NCBI GenBank assembly: GCA_964016875.1
Contig: OZ024733.1
Coordinates: forward strand, 23,727,324-23,791,323
DNA length: 64,000 bases
Direction of reading: 5' to 3'
Origin: Fallopia convolvulus
Taxonomy: Eukaryota > Streptophyta > Magnoliopsida > Caryophyllales > Polygonaceae
Below the pieces are notes generated by a model. The model saw only the letters and a program-made list of their open reading frames with translations, was not told the origin of the DNA and did no database searches. The translations under genes were made by a program, and so were the position numbers. Positions within the stretch are counted from its first letter, which is position 1. The number at the start of each line of letters is the position of its first letter. Positions 36,915-48,788 of this stretch are shown here, in pieces.

Positions 36915-38498
36915 GGTTTTGGTTCAAGTGAGACCCACCCTTGTGGTGAGACCTTTGGCTTAAAGTGAGGACTAATCTCAACCATTAGATTTACATCATC
37001 ACTATATAATTGATGTTCAAGAATTTTTTATTTATTTTTTTTTATTTTTTATTTATTCGAAATTTTTTCGAAATTTTTTTCATATTTTTTATATTATATT
37101 CTTTGTTAAAAAAAGCTTTAAAAATATTAAATATGACAGTTCAATTTTTATATACTAGAAGTTTAATTTTTTTATTTTAGGAGTTCAATTTTTCAATATT
37201 GTATGAGTTCAATTTTTATATTCTACGAGTTCATTTTTTATCTATGATAAGTTCAATTTTTATGTGCTTTGAGTTCATTTTTAAAATAATTCGATTTTTG
37301 CAAAACTAAAAAACTCGCAAATAAAAAAAATAAAAAAACAAAAAAAATGAAATTTTTTGAAAAAAAGCTTTAAAAACGATAAATATGACAAGTCAATTTT
37401 TGTATACTACGAGTTCATTTTTATACACTAGAAGTTCAACTTTTTATGTTAGGTGTTCAATTTTCAATATTGTGTGAGTTCAATTTTTATATTCTACGAG
37501 TTCATTTTTTATCTATGATAAGTTTAATTTTTATGTGCTTTGAGTTCATTTTTAAAATAATTCGATTTTCACAAAACTAAAAAAATAGCAAAAAAAATAA
37601 AAAATAAAAAAAAATAAAAATAAAAAATAAAAAAATAAAAAAATTGAATTTTTTTGAAAAAAGGCTTTAAAAATGTTAAATATGACAATTCAATTTTTAT
37701 ATACTACGAGTTCATTTTTATACAGTAGAAGTTCAATTTTTTTATGTTAGGAGTTCAATTTTCAATATTGTATGAGTTCAATTTTATATTCTACAAATTC
37801 ATTTTTTATCTATGATAAGTTCAATTTTTATGTGTTTTGAGTTCATTTTTAAAATAATTCGATTTTCGCAAAACTAAAAAAATAGAATAAATAAAAATAA
37901 ATAAAAAATAAAAAAAATAAAAAATAAAAAAATAAAAATAAAATTTTTGAAAAAAGGATTTAAAAACGTTAAATATGACAGTTCAATTTTTATATACTAT
38001 GAGTTCATTTTTATACACTAGAAGTTCAATTTTTTTAAATTAGGAGTTCAATTTTCAATATTGTATGAGTTCAATTTTTATATTCTGCGAGTTCATTTTT
38101 TATCTATGATAAGTTCAATTTTTATGTGCTTTGAGTTCATTTTTAAAATAATTCAATTTTCGCAAAACTAAAAAAATAGCAAAAAAAAAATAAAAAAAAT
38201 TAAAAAAAATTAAAAAAATTAAAAAAATTAAAAAAATTAAAAAATTAAAAAATTAAAAAATAAAAAAATAAAATAAAATAAAATAAAAAAAATAAAAAAT
38301 AAAAAAAAATAAAAAAAAAAAATAAAAAAAATTTAAAAAAATAAAAAATAAAAAAATTTGAAAAAATCTTGACCATTGAATACATAATAGAGGGGTAAAT
38401 CCAATGGTTGAGATTAGTCCTCATTTTAATGAACTCGTAGTATATTGAACGACCTCGAGTCTTTGTTAAATATGACAATTCAATATATATATATATAG
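36897..38498. mobile_element. Element bounded by (TA)n with subterminal inverted repeats
   Basis: Both ends are (TA)n runs (36897-36914, 38483-38498). Inverted repeats lie inside: TGAGGACTAATCTCAACCAT at about 36966 and its reverse complement at about 38402-38424. The interior is made of about four ~295-bp repeats and A-rich spacers. Elements embedded in TA microsatellites are known in plants (rice Micron is one example). Whether this belongs to such a family is inference. No coding capacity. Confidence 0.6.
37120..38480. repeat. ~295-bp tandem repeats built of GTTCA-TTTTT words
   Basis: AAATATGACA starts a copy at about 37129, 37381, 37678 and 37970, with a last trace at 38467. Each copy contains seven or eight words of the form GAGTTCA(A)TTTTT, roughly every 30-45 bp, then an AATTCGATTTTCGCAAAACT end and an (A)nT spacer of variable length. 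This is a repeat within a repeat, most likely grown by slippage. Confidence 0.85.
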
Positions 38499-38518
38499 GA
38501 TCGTTAGTACGTCTAGGT

Positions 38519-39261
38519 TGTCGACCTCAACTAAGTCGTCAACCTCTTAAGTAAATGCAGCGGAAATAAACTAAAAGAAAGACTTACTTGAACACGATGT
38601 TTTTTTATAGTGGAAACACTTGATTGATGAACTCTATCAACCAAGCGTGAAAACCACTCCCTTCCAAGTTCTCGCTTGGAAGGATTAAAAGCCGTAGCTT
38701 GCTTTATTGATCTTTTGGATTGTTTACAAGAACACCCTGGATCTAGACCTACTTCCCAAGCACTCTAGAACTCGTTGTGAACCGAGTAACTACAACCCGC
38801 ACTCAATCTAACAAAAGCCTACGTCTTTCTCTCGAACTCTCGTTTCTTTCTTAGCACAAATTGGAGTATGAGTTCGTGCTCTATCTAACCTAAAACCTTA
38901 GATTAAATACACACAAACTAGGTCAGATAAGAGAGAATAATATCTTCCAATTCGGTTATGACAAGATATTATTTCTATTATCTTTACAAAATCATCCTAA
39001 GCATATAAAAGGATTACAATAAAATCGGCTTAGGGCAAAGACAATAATCGGCTTACAATATAATCTGCATAAGATCTTTCCTAAAACAAGTTTATACTAT
39101 CCAAACTACCAAGATCCCAAGCGTTTTTAAGATCTCCGAGATTTGCCTTCAAAACACGTCGATGACCTGACTAACATTGGCGACTCTGTTCAAAGACTCG
39201 AGGTCGTTCACGTGGTAGACGTTTGGAACCATCAAAATCAAAGCCTTCAGCTTTTCTAACA
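38519..39261 (-). mobile_element. 3' LTR of the Sirevirus
   Basis: The minus-strand LTR would start TGTTAGAAAAGCTG right after the polypurine tract AAAAAGGGGGAATT and end ..GGTCGACA at 38519, giving ~743 bp with TG..CA ends. The inner edge is well supported; the outer edge is chosen from the TG..CA rule and is less sure, because the 5' LTR is not available. Confidence 0.6.
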
Positions 39262-39450
39262 AATTCCCCCTTTTTGATGGTGACAAACTCTGTTTAACCT
39301 ATATAAACATGGCAAGACCAAATATCGAACAAGATATGCAATAACACTAAGTTTGCCAAAAGTTCCCCCTAAGTTGGATAACCCACATGTAATTCATCAT
39401 AAATATTCCCATTATTTTATCTACCCCCAGCCTTTTCCCCCTTTTGGCAT
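39262..39450 (-). promoter_or_regulatory. Multiple polypurine tracts before the 3' LTR
   Basis: On the minus strand AAAAGGGGGAAAAGGC (about 39426-39441), TTAGGGGGAACTTTT (about 39361-39375) and AAAAAGGGGGAATT (about 39262-39275) follow one another. Tandem polypurine tracts that could prime plus-strand DNA synthesis are a described Sirevirus trait. Confidence 0.7.
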
Positions 39451-39674
39451 CATCAAAAAGATCTATCTAAATAATCAAGCAAAAAGATATAATCACACAA
39501 CGGTAAATAGAAAATAATCCAACGTACACACAGAATCCATAACAACAAAAACAAAATAGTCTTAAACATGCCAGAGAGAAAGCAATAAAAACACATAAAT
39601 GAAACCGAAGAGAAGTTTGTGAGATAGTAGATATGCTAGGAAAAATAAAGGGAACTGGATGTCGGCTACTCAAG

Positions 39675-41618
39675 CTAAGTCACTGACTTAGTCAGGTCAT
39701 CAAGTGCAACTAATAAGTCACGAACGTCATCTTTAAGCGCATTTTGACCGGAAATGAGTTGCCCAACATTCTCAAGCAAATCCTGGTTCTGGAATTGGAG
39801 ATCAAATAACAACTTCATGATTGAACCAGGTTGAGAACCTTCCCTTATTTCAGCATTGATGCCCAACTCAGCATCTTCCATCTCAGCATCAAAAACAACA
39901 TCTTTCCCTGCATCCTTCGATACCCACTGATTATCAATCAATTTGTAGCCCATCTTACGAACAATATCAGAATTCAGGATACGAACGTGCTCCACTTCTT
40001 TCTCAGCCTCATAAACCTCATGATAAAGGAGCACTTTCTTGACAACACAATAGTATGGGAGAGCATGTGTGGGGCTATCCTTCACAGATTCCATGTGTAG
40101 AAGCACCAATCGAGCAAGATTAACAGGTTCGTTTTGAAGAATTTTATCCATGACATTGGATCATAGCCGTACTCCTCTTTTGTTCCCTAGGAATTAAGTT
40201 ACTAATTACCCATGTGAAGAGGACTTTCCTCTCAGCAGTCATTGAATTAGTGGCAAAAGGGCCACTTTCAACGTCGTCAACCTGTGTAATCTCTTTCAGC
40301 AATGCAGCCGAGTCTACTTCATCAGGCCATGCACCTCTATAATATTCAGCAAAACCTTTGTACGGTACTTTCAAAAGAGTGGATAACTCCATACTCGACA
40401 AGGTGAACTTCTCACCATTTAGCTCATAATGACCCATGGTCATCTTTTCTTTGTCTTCTACAGTCAACGACCTGTAGAACTCTTTCACTAACCCTGGATT
40501 GAAACTCTCCTCATCATGAAACAGATGATTCCAGCCTTGAACTGACAACAACTTAAAGACACCTTTTAAACCAGTTGACTCAATGAACTCCTCGTCCATG
40601 ATGAGTTCCTTGACAAAGTCACGTCCAACCATGTTGCTTCCCTCGCCTTTGATTTCTCCACTGCCCTTTTTAGGTTTTCCACTTGCAGCAAGTCGTCCAC
40701 TTGACCGAGTGGGCGCCTTCTTACTCTTTTTAGACCTAACAGTTTTCTTGGACAAAACAGAGTCACCACCTTCGGATTCTCCAGGAGTGGGAATCGATTC
40801 CCTACCTCTTTTTCCTGTAACCTTAGCACTAGATCCTCTAGTCTTTGGTTTCCTTGACTCCTTGGTTACCACAACATCATCCTCATTGGATTTTTCAGAT
40901 TCAAACAATTGCCTAGTAATCTCTTCTTTTGATTTATGTCTAGAAGAAGACGCAACAGATTTCAGAAGAGAAAGCTTAGGATCACTGGGAGTACCTTGTT
41001 CAGAATCATCTTGACCTTCAATATTAATGGCAGGAGAGATGAATATGGATTTTCAATGGGGTCAATCACCTTGCTTGGGTCAACAACCTGTTCAGGGTTA
41101 TCGACCTGAGCATCTTTTCCCGCCAAGTGTACAGTAGTCATCTTCTCCACGCCGACTGGTTCTGATTCTCTTTCCTGAGACTCCATAGCCTCGATTGATT
41201 TCACTACCTCTTGAACGGAATCAAATTCCCCTTGCATGTTTTGAGATTTGGAACTCTCAACTCCGAGCAAAGACTCGATTTTCTCTTGCTCATTATCTGC
41301 GGGTTTTGGAGAATTGGGTACAGAGATTTGTGGAGATGGGGCGAGATTTTCTGTTGAGGTTTGAATGGGAGGGATTCTTTGAGGGATTGGGAGAGATTCA
41401 TTAGGATTTGAAGATGATTGGCCTGGTTCTTGGTTTTGTGTGGATTGGGGACCTTCAAGCATCAATGGTGAAGCGGGTTTGTTGGCGGTTTGTATGGCTG
41501 CTAAAAGTATAGCCAGGGTTTGAGGATCAACTACTTTTCCGAGCTTTTGGGCTAGGGTTCGCAGGGATTCAGTACCACGAATGGGGGATGAGGGGTTATG
41601 GTTTTGGTGTGACACCAT
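39675..41618 (-). pseudogene. Env-like third ORF of the Sirevirus (putative plant transposon protein domain)
   Basis: Starts MVSHQNHNPSSP at 41618 and ends LVALDDLTKSVT at 39675. The N-terminal third is Pro/Ser/Glu-rich, then a Lys/Arg-rich basic stretch, then the folded part with FIESTGLKGVFKLLSVQGWN, FNPGLVKEFYRSL, FTLSSMELSTLLKVPYKGF and YYRGAWPDEVD. This is the domain found in the extra ORF of plant Sireviruses and some Athila-like gypsy elements. Its role is unknown. The reading frame shifts near 41025 and again near 40147, so the frame is broken into three pieces. It lies downstream of RNase H and upstream of the polypurine tracts. Confidence 0.8.
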
Positions 41619-41699
41619 TGATGAAAGGTTTAAGCTTTTTGGAAAAGAATTGCAGAGAGAAGAAGGAGAGCAAGAGATCGAGAATAATTGCAAGAGAGA

Positions 41700-42480
41700 G
41701 AGCGTACCTTTTTGGTAAAATTGTCTTCGTATTTAAGCTTGTACTGAGTTGATGTGATGGAAATTAGATCTTCCCAATATCTTTTATTCAATGCAACTGA
41801 AAGGGCAAATTTTCTTTTGCAAAAAGATCTTCAAATAGTTGAAAAGATAACGTTTGGAGAAAGGTGATTCTTGTCTTACTTTGAAACTGACGTTTTCAAC
41901 CTGTTCTGCGTCAACCACTTAACCAGCAAATTTTCCAGAAAACTGACATTCCTTATATAATGCACAATCACTAACCTCACTCAAGTTGCCAACATCCATT
42001 GAAAAGAGAATACGCCTGGTTCTGTGGGGTTTTGCACGGGGGTGCCAAAGAGAACCAGGGGAAATAATTTATGTGGATTTTTCAATCAAGTAGATAAGTC
42101 TCCGTTTATATCAAAATATATAAAAAATAGGCTCATAGAGACTCTCTAACATGATAGGCTTAGGTAGGCTGTAGAGTCAACCATCATTTGTGCTTGTATT
42201 GAGGGATATGAACATCAGGTTTAGACTCTTTTGGGCTCAAATAATGGTTTCAATATGAACTTAATACATAACTCAAGAAGCAAAGAATGAAAACATTATG
42301 ATGTGCATCGTTCATGAGTATGTAACAAGGAAACATTCAAATTTAACACCTCAAGATCATAAAATTTTTGAATCATAAATAGATCATCTAATCTAGCCAA
42401 TCATTAAGGGAAAATAAATGGGAAATAGATTAGTTTAGGGAAATCATACCTAGCTCCATGCAGAACTGTACGAAGGGTTC
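41700..42480 (-). other. Untranslated spacer between Sirevirus RNase H and the env-like ORF
   Basis: No open frame of note. It contains the words CCTGGTTCT..GAACCAGGGG near 42015-42062 on the plus strand, a short inverted repeat. It probably served as leader for the third ORF. Confidence 0.4.
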
Positions 42481-42499
42481 ACGATTGAGAGCTTTAGTG

Positions 42500-43236
42500 A
42501 ATATGTCAACACGTTGTTCACCTGTCCGATAGAAATCCATGGTCACTAACCCTTTCTCAACACAATCACGAAGAAAGTGATGACGAATCTCGATATGCTT
42601 GGTTCGTGAGTGTTGTACATGGTTCTTTGATATGTTGATGGCGCTTGTATTGTCACATAGAATGGGTATGCCATCATACTTTAAACCAAAATCATGGAGT
42701 TGTTGCTTGAGCCATAGAAGTTGGGTACAACACGTGGCAGTGGCTATGTACTCAGCTTCTGCAGTAGAGAGAGCAACTAAATTCTGCTTCTTGGGTCCCT
42801 ATGAGACAAGACATGGTCCAAGAAATTGAGCCATTCCAGAGGTACTCTTACGATCAACCTTGTTCCCAGCAAAATCAGCATCTGTGTACCCGACTAGATC
42901 AAAGTCAGAATAGGTTGGGTACCATAAGCACAAATCATCAGAACCTTTGAGATATCTTAGGATTCTCTTAACGGCCTTGAGATGAGATTCTCTTGGGTCA
43001 GACTGAAATCTAGCACATAAGCAAACACTAAACATGATGTCCGGTCTACTTGTCGTGAGGTATAGTAGTGAACCTATAATATATCGATCCAGAGTCTGGT
43101 CAACCTTCTTCTCATTCTCATCTTTTCCTAAAGAAGTGGTAGGAGAGATAGGTGTATCAAAGGATTTAGAATTATCCAAGCCAAACTTTTTGACACACTC
43201 CCTGAGGTACTTTTGTTGATGAACTCTTGTACCCTC
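42500..43236 (-). pseudogene. Sirevirus RNase H region, broken
   Basis: On the minus strand: RYIIGSLLYLTTSRPDIMFS, then HLKAVKRILRYLKGS, GYTDADFAGNKVDRKSTSG, the linker and RNase H of copia Pol. The frame is clean from 43179 to 42799, shifts near 42800 and 43230, and then recognisable but multiply stopped sequence runs to about 42500. It follows the RT segment directly. Confidence 0.85.
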
Positions 43237-43242
43237 ACTTCC

Positions 43243-43990
43243 TTAAACAACTTGAAGTCCTAGAAAGAACTTAAGTTCAACAACCATACTCATTTCAAAT
43301 TCACTGGCCATGAGGTTAGCAAACTTCTTCACAAGTTTATCATCTGTAGAACCAAAGATGATGTCGTCAACATAGACTTGCACAACCAGAGTGTGATTTC
43401 CCTCTTTAAGAAGAAAAAGGGTCTTATCCACCTGTCCTCGAACATATCCGTGTTGTAGCAAGAACTGAGAGATCCTGTCATACCAAGCTCGTGGCGCTTG
43501 CTTCAATCCATAAAGTGCTTTGTCGAGTTTGAATACATGATCTGGGTGGGTGATGTCTTCGAAGCCTGGGGTTTGTTCTACAAAAACTTCTTCTTTAAGA
43601 AAGCCATTCAGAAAGGCAGTCTTAACATCCATTTGTTGAAGTTTGAGTCCATGATGAGCTGAATAAGCAATCAAGAGACGAATTGCTTCTAGACGTGCTA
43701 CGGGAGCAAATGTCTCATCATAATCAATCCCTTCTTGTTGGTTATACCCCTTAACCACAAGTCTAGCTTTGTTTCTCACAACGTTTCCAGAATCATCAAG
43801 CTTATTTCTGTATACCCAACGTGTTCCAATAACAGTTCTATCTTTGGGTCGTGGAACTAGGTGTCAAACCTTGTTTCTCTCAAATTGATGAAGTTCTTCT
43901 TTCATAGCACACACCCAATCAGGATCTTTTAAGGCTTGATCCACGTTCTTAGGTTCCATGATAGAGACAAATGCGTTGAAGGCACATAAA
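43243..43990 (-). pseudogene. Sirevirus reverse transcriptase (RVT_2), broken
   Basis: Copia-type RT: RNKARLVVKGYNQQEGIDYD, FAPVARLEAIRLLIA, QMDVKTAFLNGFLKEEVFV, ALYGLKQAPRAWYD and the catalytic YVDDIIFGST. The upstream part (about 43990-43780) reads in the same sense but has a TGA at 43866-43864. The 178-codon clean stretch ends with a stop at 43243, where a frameshift moves into the RNase H frame. Confidence 0.92.
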
Positions 43991-44142
43991 TTCTAAAGTG
44001 AAGAACGTGTTTGAACACCTTTTGAGTAATCAGAGATGATGTTGGTTACTGGGTGAGCATCTTTTTGCTGATAGTTCAACTGAAGCTGAGTGAGGTCAAC
44101 CACCTCACTATTATGACCCTGTTCAGTATTAGAATTATCTGT

Positions 44143-44784
44143 CTATGTAGCTTCTTCACTTGGATCAGACACAACATCATCAGAATCTTCATGTTCTTCT
44201 ACCTCTTCAAAAGCAGTCATATCAGAATTCTCTTCATCGTTCACCTGTTTTGGGTTGTTGACTACGGAATTTCGGACAATCTCAACAAATTCCTCTCCTG
44301 ACTCATCACAGAGACGAAAACCTATGTCTCCTTCATCGTTTTCTTCAATAGAGCTTCCTCCCATTGTTTTCTCATCGAACACAACATGAACACTTTCTTC
44401 TACTTTCCTTGTTCGCTTATTGAAGACTTTATAGGCTTTGCTATGTTGAGAGTAGCCTACAAAAGTTCTTTCGTCACTTCTAGTATCAATCTTGCCCAGA
44501 TTATCCATGTCGTTGTTGTGTACAAAACATCTACAACCAAACATCCTTAGGTGGGTGATGTTCGGTTTTCTTCCTCTCAACAGCTCATAGGGTGTCTTTC
44601 CCAAGAGAGGGCGCACCATAGCTCTATTCAGCACATAACAAGCAACATTGATAGCTTCTCCCCAAAAATTCCTTGGTAGACCACTCGAGATCATCAGAGT
44701 TCTCGACATATCCTCCAAAGTACGGTTCTTTCTCTCAACTACACCATTCTGTTGAGGAGTTCTTGGGGCTGAAAAATTGTGACC
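44143..44784 (-). pseudogene. Sirevirus integrase, C-terminal half
   Basis: Begins exactly at the CACTA target duplication and reads HNFSAPRTPQQNGVVERKN (third acidic residue of the D,D-35-E triad), then NFWGEAINVACYVLNRAMVR, PYELLRGRKPNITHLRMFGC and VHVVFDE, followed by an acidic linker. The N-terminal half lies 16.6 kb away at 61395-61862. The split is by insertion, not by rearrangement. Confidence 0.93.
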
Positions 44785-44787
44785 TAC

Positions 44788-44818
44788 CACTACTAGAAAA
44801 TGCGCATATAGCCAGGAA
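44788..44818 (+). repeat. CACTA left terminal inverted repeat
   Basis: CACTACTAGAAAATGCGCAT followed by ATAGCCAGGA pairs with the inverted right end (CACTGCTGGAAAACGCGTCT, ATAGCCAGGA). About five mismatches over 30 bp. Confidence 0.9.
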
Positions 44819-44819
44819 A

Positions 44820-45720
44820 TTATAGTTAGGAATATCCTGTGTGGGTAAGTTTGCGGGAAACTGCCACAACATCTCCCACAAATCTCAAATTTTTTGGCTG
44901 TTTACCCATGAAATTCACGGTTGGTGCTACATTTGTGGGAATATTGTCGCGAAATAAACACACAGCTAAGTCCGATTCTAATTTTGTGGCCATATAACCA
45001 TGAAATTATAGGTTGTGGCTATAGTTGTGACCATATTGACGCGAATATATTACGAAGCTAAAATCGGTTCTAAATTTATGGCAAATTTATCGCGAAATAA
45101 TCATGCAGCTAAGTTCGATTCTAAGTTTGTGGCCATATAGCCATGAAAATATTGGTTGTGGCTAAAGTTGGAGCTATATTGACGCGAATTTTTGACGGAG
45201 CTAAAATCGGTTCTAAATTTTTGGGCAATTTGTCACGAAAGAATCATGCAGCTAAGTTCGATCCTACGTTTGCGGCAATATAGCCATGAAAATAGGTGTT
45301 GTGGCTATACTTGGAGCTATATTGACGCGAATATATTACGAAGCAAAATTCGGTTCTAAATTTTTGGGCAATTTGTCCCGAAATAATCATGCAGCTAAGT
45401 TCGATTCTAAGTTTGTGGCAATATAGCCATGAAAGTGTTGATTGTGGCTATACTTGGAGCTATATTGGCGCGAATATATTACGAAGCTAAAATTGGTTCT
45501 AAATTTGTGGGTAATTTGTCGTGAAATAATCATACAGCTAAGTTCGATTCTATGTTTGTGGCCACATAGCCATGAAAACATGAGTTGTGGCTATAATTGG
45601 AGCTATATTACCGCGAATATATTACGAAGCTAAATTTGGTTCTAAGTTTATGGGGAAATTGTCACGAAAATAAGCATGCAACTAAGTTGGATTCTAAGTT
45701 TATGGCTATATCTATTAATT
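44820..45720. repeat. ~143-bp subterminal tandem repeats of the CACTA element
   Basis: The phrase CAGCTAAGTTCGATTCTA recurs at about 44963, 45106, 45248, 45391, 45535 and 45678, a period of ~143 bp. Each unit contains ATAGCCATGAAA, TGGCTATA and TATTGACGCGAA words. In En/Spm-type elements such subterminal repeats bind the TNPA protein; that these do so is inference. Confidence 0.88.
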
Positions 45721-46205
45721 AAGCAAAAAAATGAAAAAGAAATCTTGAAACCTATTATTCAAAAACCACATCAAGACTCCCAAATTACACAACAACTGCA
45801 TAAGGACCTAGTAGCTCGGATCCTCAATTTCTATGAGAAATCGTAAGACAATAATTAAACAAGAAGAACTTTAAAAACCCAACAATGCACATAAAATTTT
45901 TGCCAAAACTTAGCCTAAAAATGCACATACAAAACTCAAACAATGCAAATACAAAACTTAGCCTAAAAATGCACATACAAAGCTCCTATATAAATGCATA
46001 AATTATCCAACACAATCTTAGCAAATGTCTTCAACACAATCTTAACACAATTTCAATGTCTTCAACACAATCCTAACAAATGACTTCAAACACAATAAGA
46101 TTCAAACACAATGGGCAACACAATCCTCTAATGTCACTACAACACAATCCTCTAAGGCATACAAACAAACTACAAGTCTAAAATCCATAAAACCAACACA
46201 ATCCT
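45721..46205. other. CACTA internal non-coding stretch
   Basis: AT-rich, with repeated words ACACAATCCT and AACACAATC between 46010 and 46205. It lies 3' of the antisense MYB/SANT-like gene and may be its 3' flank. Nothing else seen. Confidence 0.4.
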
Positions 46206-47181
46206 CTAAACGTCTTCCTCTTCCTCTTCCTCTTCCTCTTCCTCTTCTTTGCTACAGCCTACATCCTCATCATCGTCACTAGACAGGTAAAGCTCGACAT
46301 CTTCATTTTCCATTTCTCGAGAATAAAAGATTTTGTTCAAAAAAGTACTCATATAAGGATCCATGCCATTTTTCCTGAAAAACTTGTAAGCTTTGCACTC
46401 CTACCATACAAGATACTTACAAGTTAAAAAAGATAATAGAACACCATGGAACACAAGACAAATTAAACCTACTAAGAGTCTAAAAAATAAAAATAAAAAC
46501 AGCATGGAACACAAGTCCAAGTAAACCTTAACAAATGAAAGCAAATGTCCAATACTCTTCTATTACATTTTACAAGGTAAACCCTAGATGATAAGTAAGA
46601 TAAAATTATGACCTTGAAAACAAACATGATTCATTAGATTCAATAGGCTTGAAGTCATCAATTACTGGTCGAACCTTTAAATTTTATTAGGATACGTTCT
46701 AGCAGAATATTCATTATTCGGCAGTAAGATGTCACAAGCCCACAACTTCTTTAACTCTACAAGTCTAAGTCTTAAATAAACACAAATATCAACCATAATC
46801 AATCAAGAAATAGGAATACAAGAAACTAGATGATATAGACGCGTACACTTTAAAAATGAAAGCATGGTGAATTTGCACTTACTTTGTATTTTCCCGCCCA
46901 CTACTCGTCGTGACCAATAATTTCCCAGGTAGTTTCATTCCACATGAGACCCCCCTTGGTGTCTTTGAAAAGACTCCATATCTTCCAAAACCTATAATAG
47001 TGGTTATACCTTGATTGCGCAGTGATTCTCGTGGACAAACACCCAGTCTCAGCCATGAATCGCTGGTGGACATCAAACCAGTTAGGGGGGGGGGGTGGGT
47101 GGGATCATCAAGGGGAGGACTAAGCTCTAAAACAATTTTGAGGAAGATCATCTCTTGGTCATGATTCCAGTTCATTGGCAT
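46206..47181 (-). pseudogene. MYB/SANT-like DNA-binding gene inside the CACTA element, frameshifted
   Basis: Exon a is 47181-46883 and exon b 46400-46206, joined at AAA/GTAAGT and TAG/GAG in phase. It begins MPMNWNHDQEMIFLKIVLEL. After a run of eleven C (minus strand; 47085-47095) the expected frame shifts by one; the other frame then reads NWFDVHQRFMAETGC, YNHYYRFWKIWSLFKDT and MWNETTWEIIG, a pattern of the MYB/SANT-like (Myb_DNA-bind_3) domain. A TAG interrupts shortly before the donor. Exon b gives KFFRKNGMDPY and ends in an acidic tail of about ten Glu before a stop. The gene runs opposite to the two transposase genes. It could be a regular cargo of this CACTA lineage or a captured host gene. 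Confidence 0.7.
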
Positions 47182-47189
47182 TGCAACAA

Positions 47190-48788
47190 TCTGGGAAGAA
47201 AAGAAATGGAAAAATATCAATCGTAATTGACAAGATCATGAGTGGAAAAAATGGTGAAAGAAAAGTGGTCAAGTTGTGTATCACAACATATTATAGCAAT
47301 CAAACTAACTTCATTTAGAGGCCATTGACAATTTAATTGACAAAATCAATCGTAATAGCAATCAAACTAACTTCATTTTATGTATCAATCGTAATTGACA
47401 AAATCATGAGTGGAAAAAGTGGTCCAAATATAAACAATTGACACACAAATGGCATGAACAAAGAGATGATCCTCCTCAACCAGCATATTATAGCAATCAA
47501 ACTAACTTCATTTTACTTGTCATCAATTGAAATGAATGTTTGAGATGCAAAAACAAACATAGAGGCCATTGACTATTTCCAAGGCCTAGAGAGATGAGAA
47601 GTAAGGTGCACTGGTATACTCAAGACATCAACCAATAATAATCAAATTTCATATCAACCAACATACTTAGTTGTAGAAGAAAGAAACAAGAAGGGGGAGC
47701 AAGTGTTTAAACCAAAAACATGAGCAAATGGAATCGAAATTCATATACCTAACAATATAAAGGCCTTTAAGACAATATTAAAACCTCAATTATACCTAAC
47801 AATTTAAGAGATGGCAGCAAGAATAGCTCAACTTAGCAAGAGCATAATTTCTGTATAAAGTCATTGTCTCAACACAATTAATTCACACCAGCATATCACA
47901 CTCAGCTCTAGTATGAATTGAAACCCATCCAAGAAAATTTCAATAGTATCATATAAGATTTTGACTAGATCTAGATCCAATGTGGAATTGACGACTAGAT
48001 CACTGAGCATTATCCAAGTTTTCAATCTACTATCTTTTCACATACTAACACAGCATTGCCATAAACAACACAAGAAATTAATAAAGCTACAAAGAGAGAT
48101 GGAGAGCGTTGCCTGTGATATGTGCTCGTGGAAGGCGTTGCCGGCGCCGAGATGCGGAAGTTGAGGATGGCGCCGAGATGCGGAAGTTGTCACCGAGATG
48201 CGCTCGTGGTGGCCTGGTGGGCGGCTCGTGAGAGAGAGGGAGAGGGAGATGGAGAACGGCCAGAGCTTTGAAGAGGGAGATGGAGATGAAACCCTAAAAA
48301 TTGGGTGAGGCAGGGAGATAAAGGCCGCTCGGGTTGGGCCGGGAATTGAAGAGGGATATGGGCCGAATTGGATCTGGCCTTTTTAGTGAGCCCAAAATGC
48401 ATTCGTGGCCAATTTCCTGGCTAATTTGAACTTGCATTTTCCTTAAATGCTCGTACCAACCTCATTCAATTCTCAACTACCATTGCTTATGATTCGTCAA
48501 AACCCTCATTTTCACCACTTGTTTCTCATTCTCTCTCAAAATTCTCTCTCTCAACCATATTCTCTCATAAAAAAATGTAACTCAAACCTTGAATTGGAGA
48601 TATATAATACTCTACACATTTTAAAGATAATTTAAGAGGTGCACATCTGATTTGGATCAGGTAAGTTAGTTGCAAAGAGGTTTTAGTGTTACAAGTTTTA
48701 GATTTAGGGTATTTAGTATATATTTGTGGGTTTTGCTTTTTTGTTAATGTTAACTTAAGTTTGTTTGGACAAATTTATAGAATTATCG
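47190..48788 (+). other. Leader and promoter region of the CACTA TNP2 gene
   Basis: Includes a near-duplicated ~65-bp passage (TAGCAATCAAACTAACTTCA three times, about 47292-47512) and a GC-rich block at 48100-48400 with GCCGAGATGCGGAAGTTG twice. The region lies between the divergent MYB/SANT-like and TNP2 genes and probably contains both promoters. Confidence 0.45.

Noticed and set aside
38245..38478. 77-codon minus-strand frame of mostly Phe, Ile and Tyr
   Set aside because: Translation of the A/T-rich spacer in the TA-bounded element.
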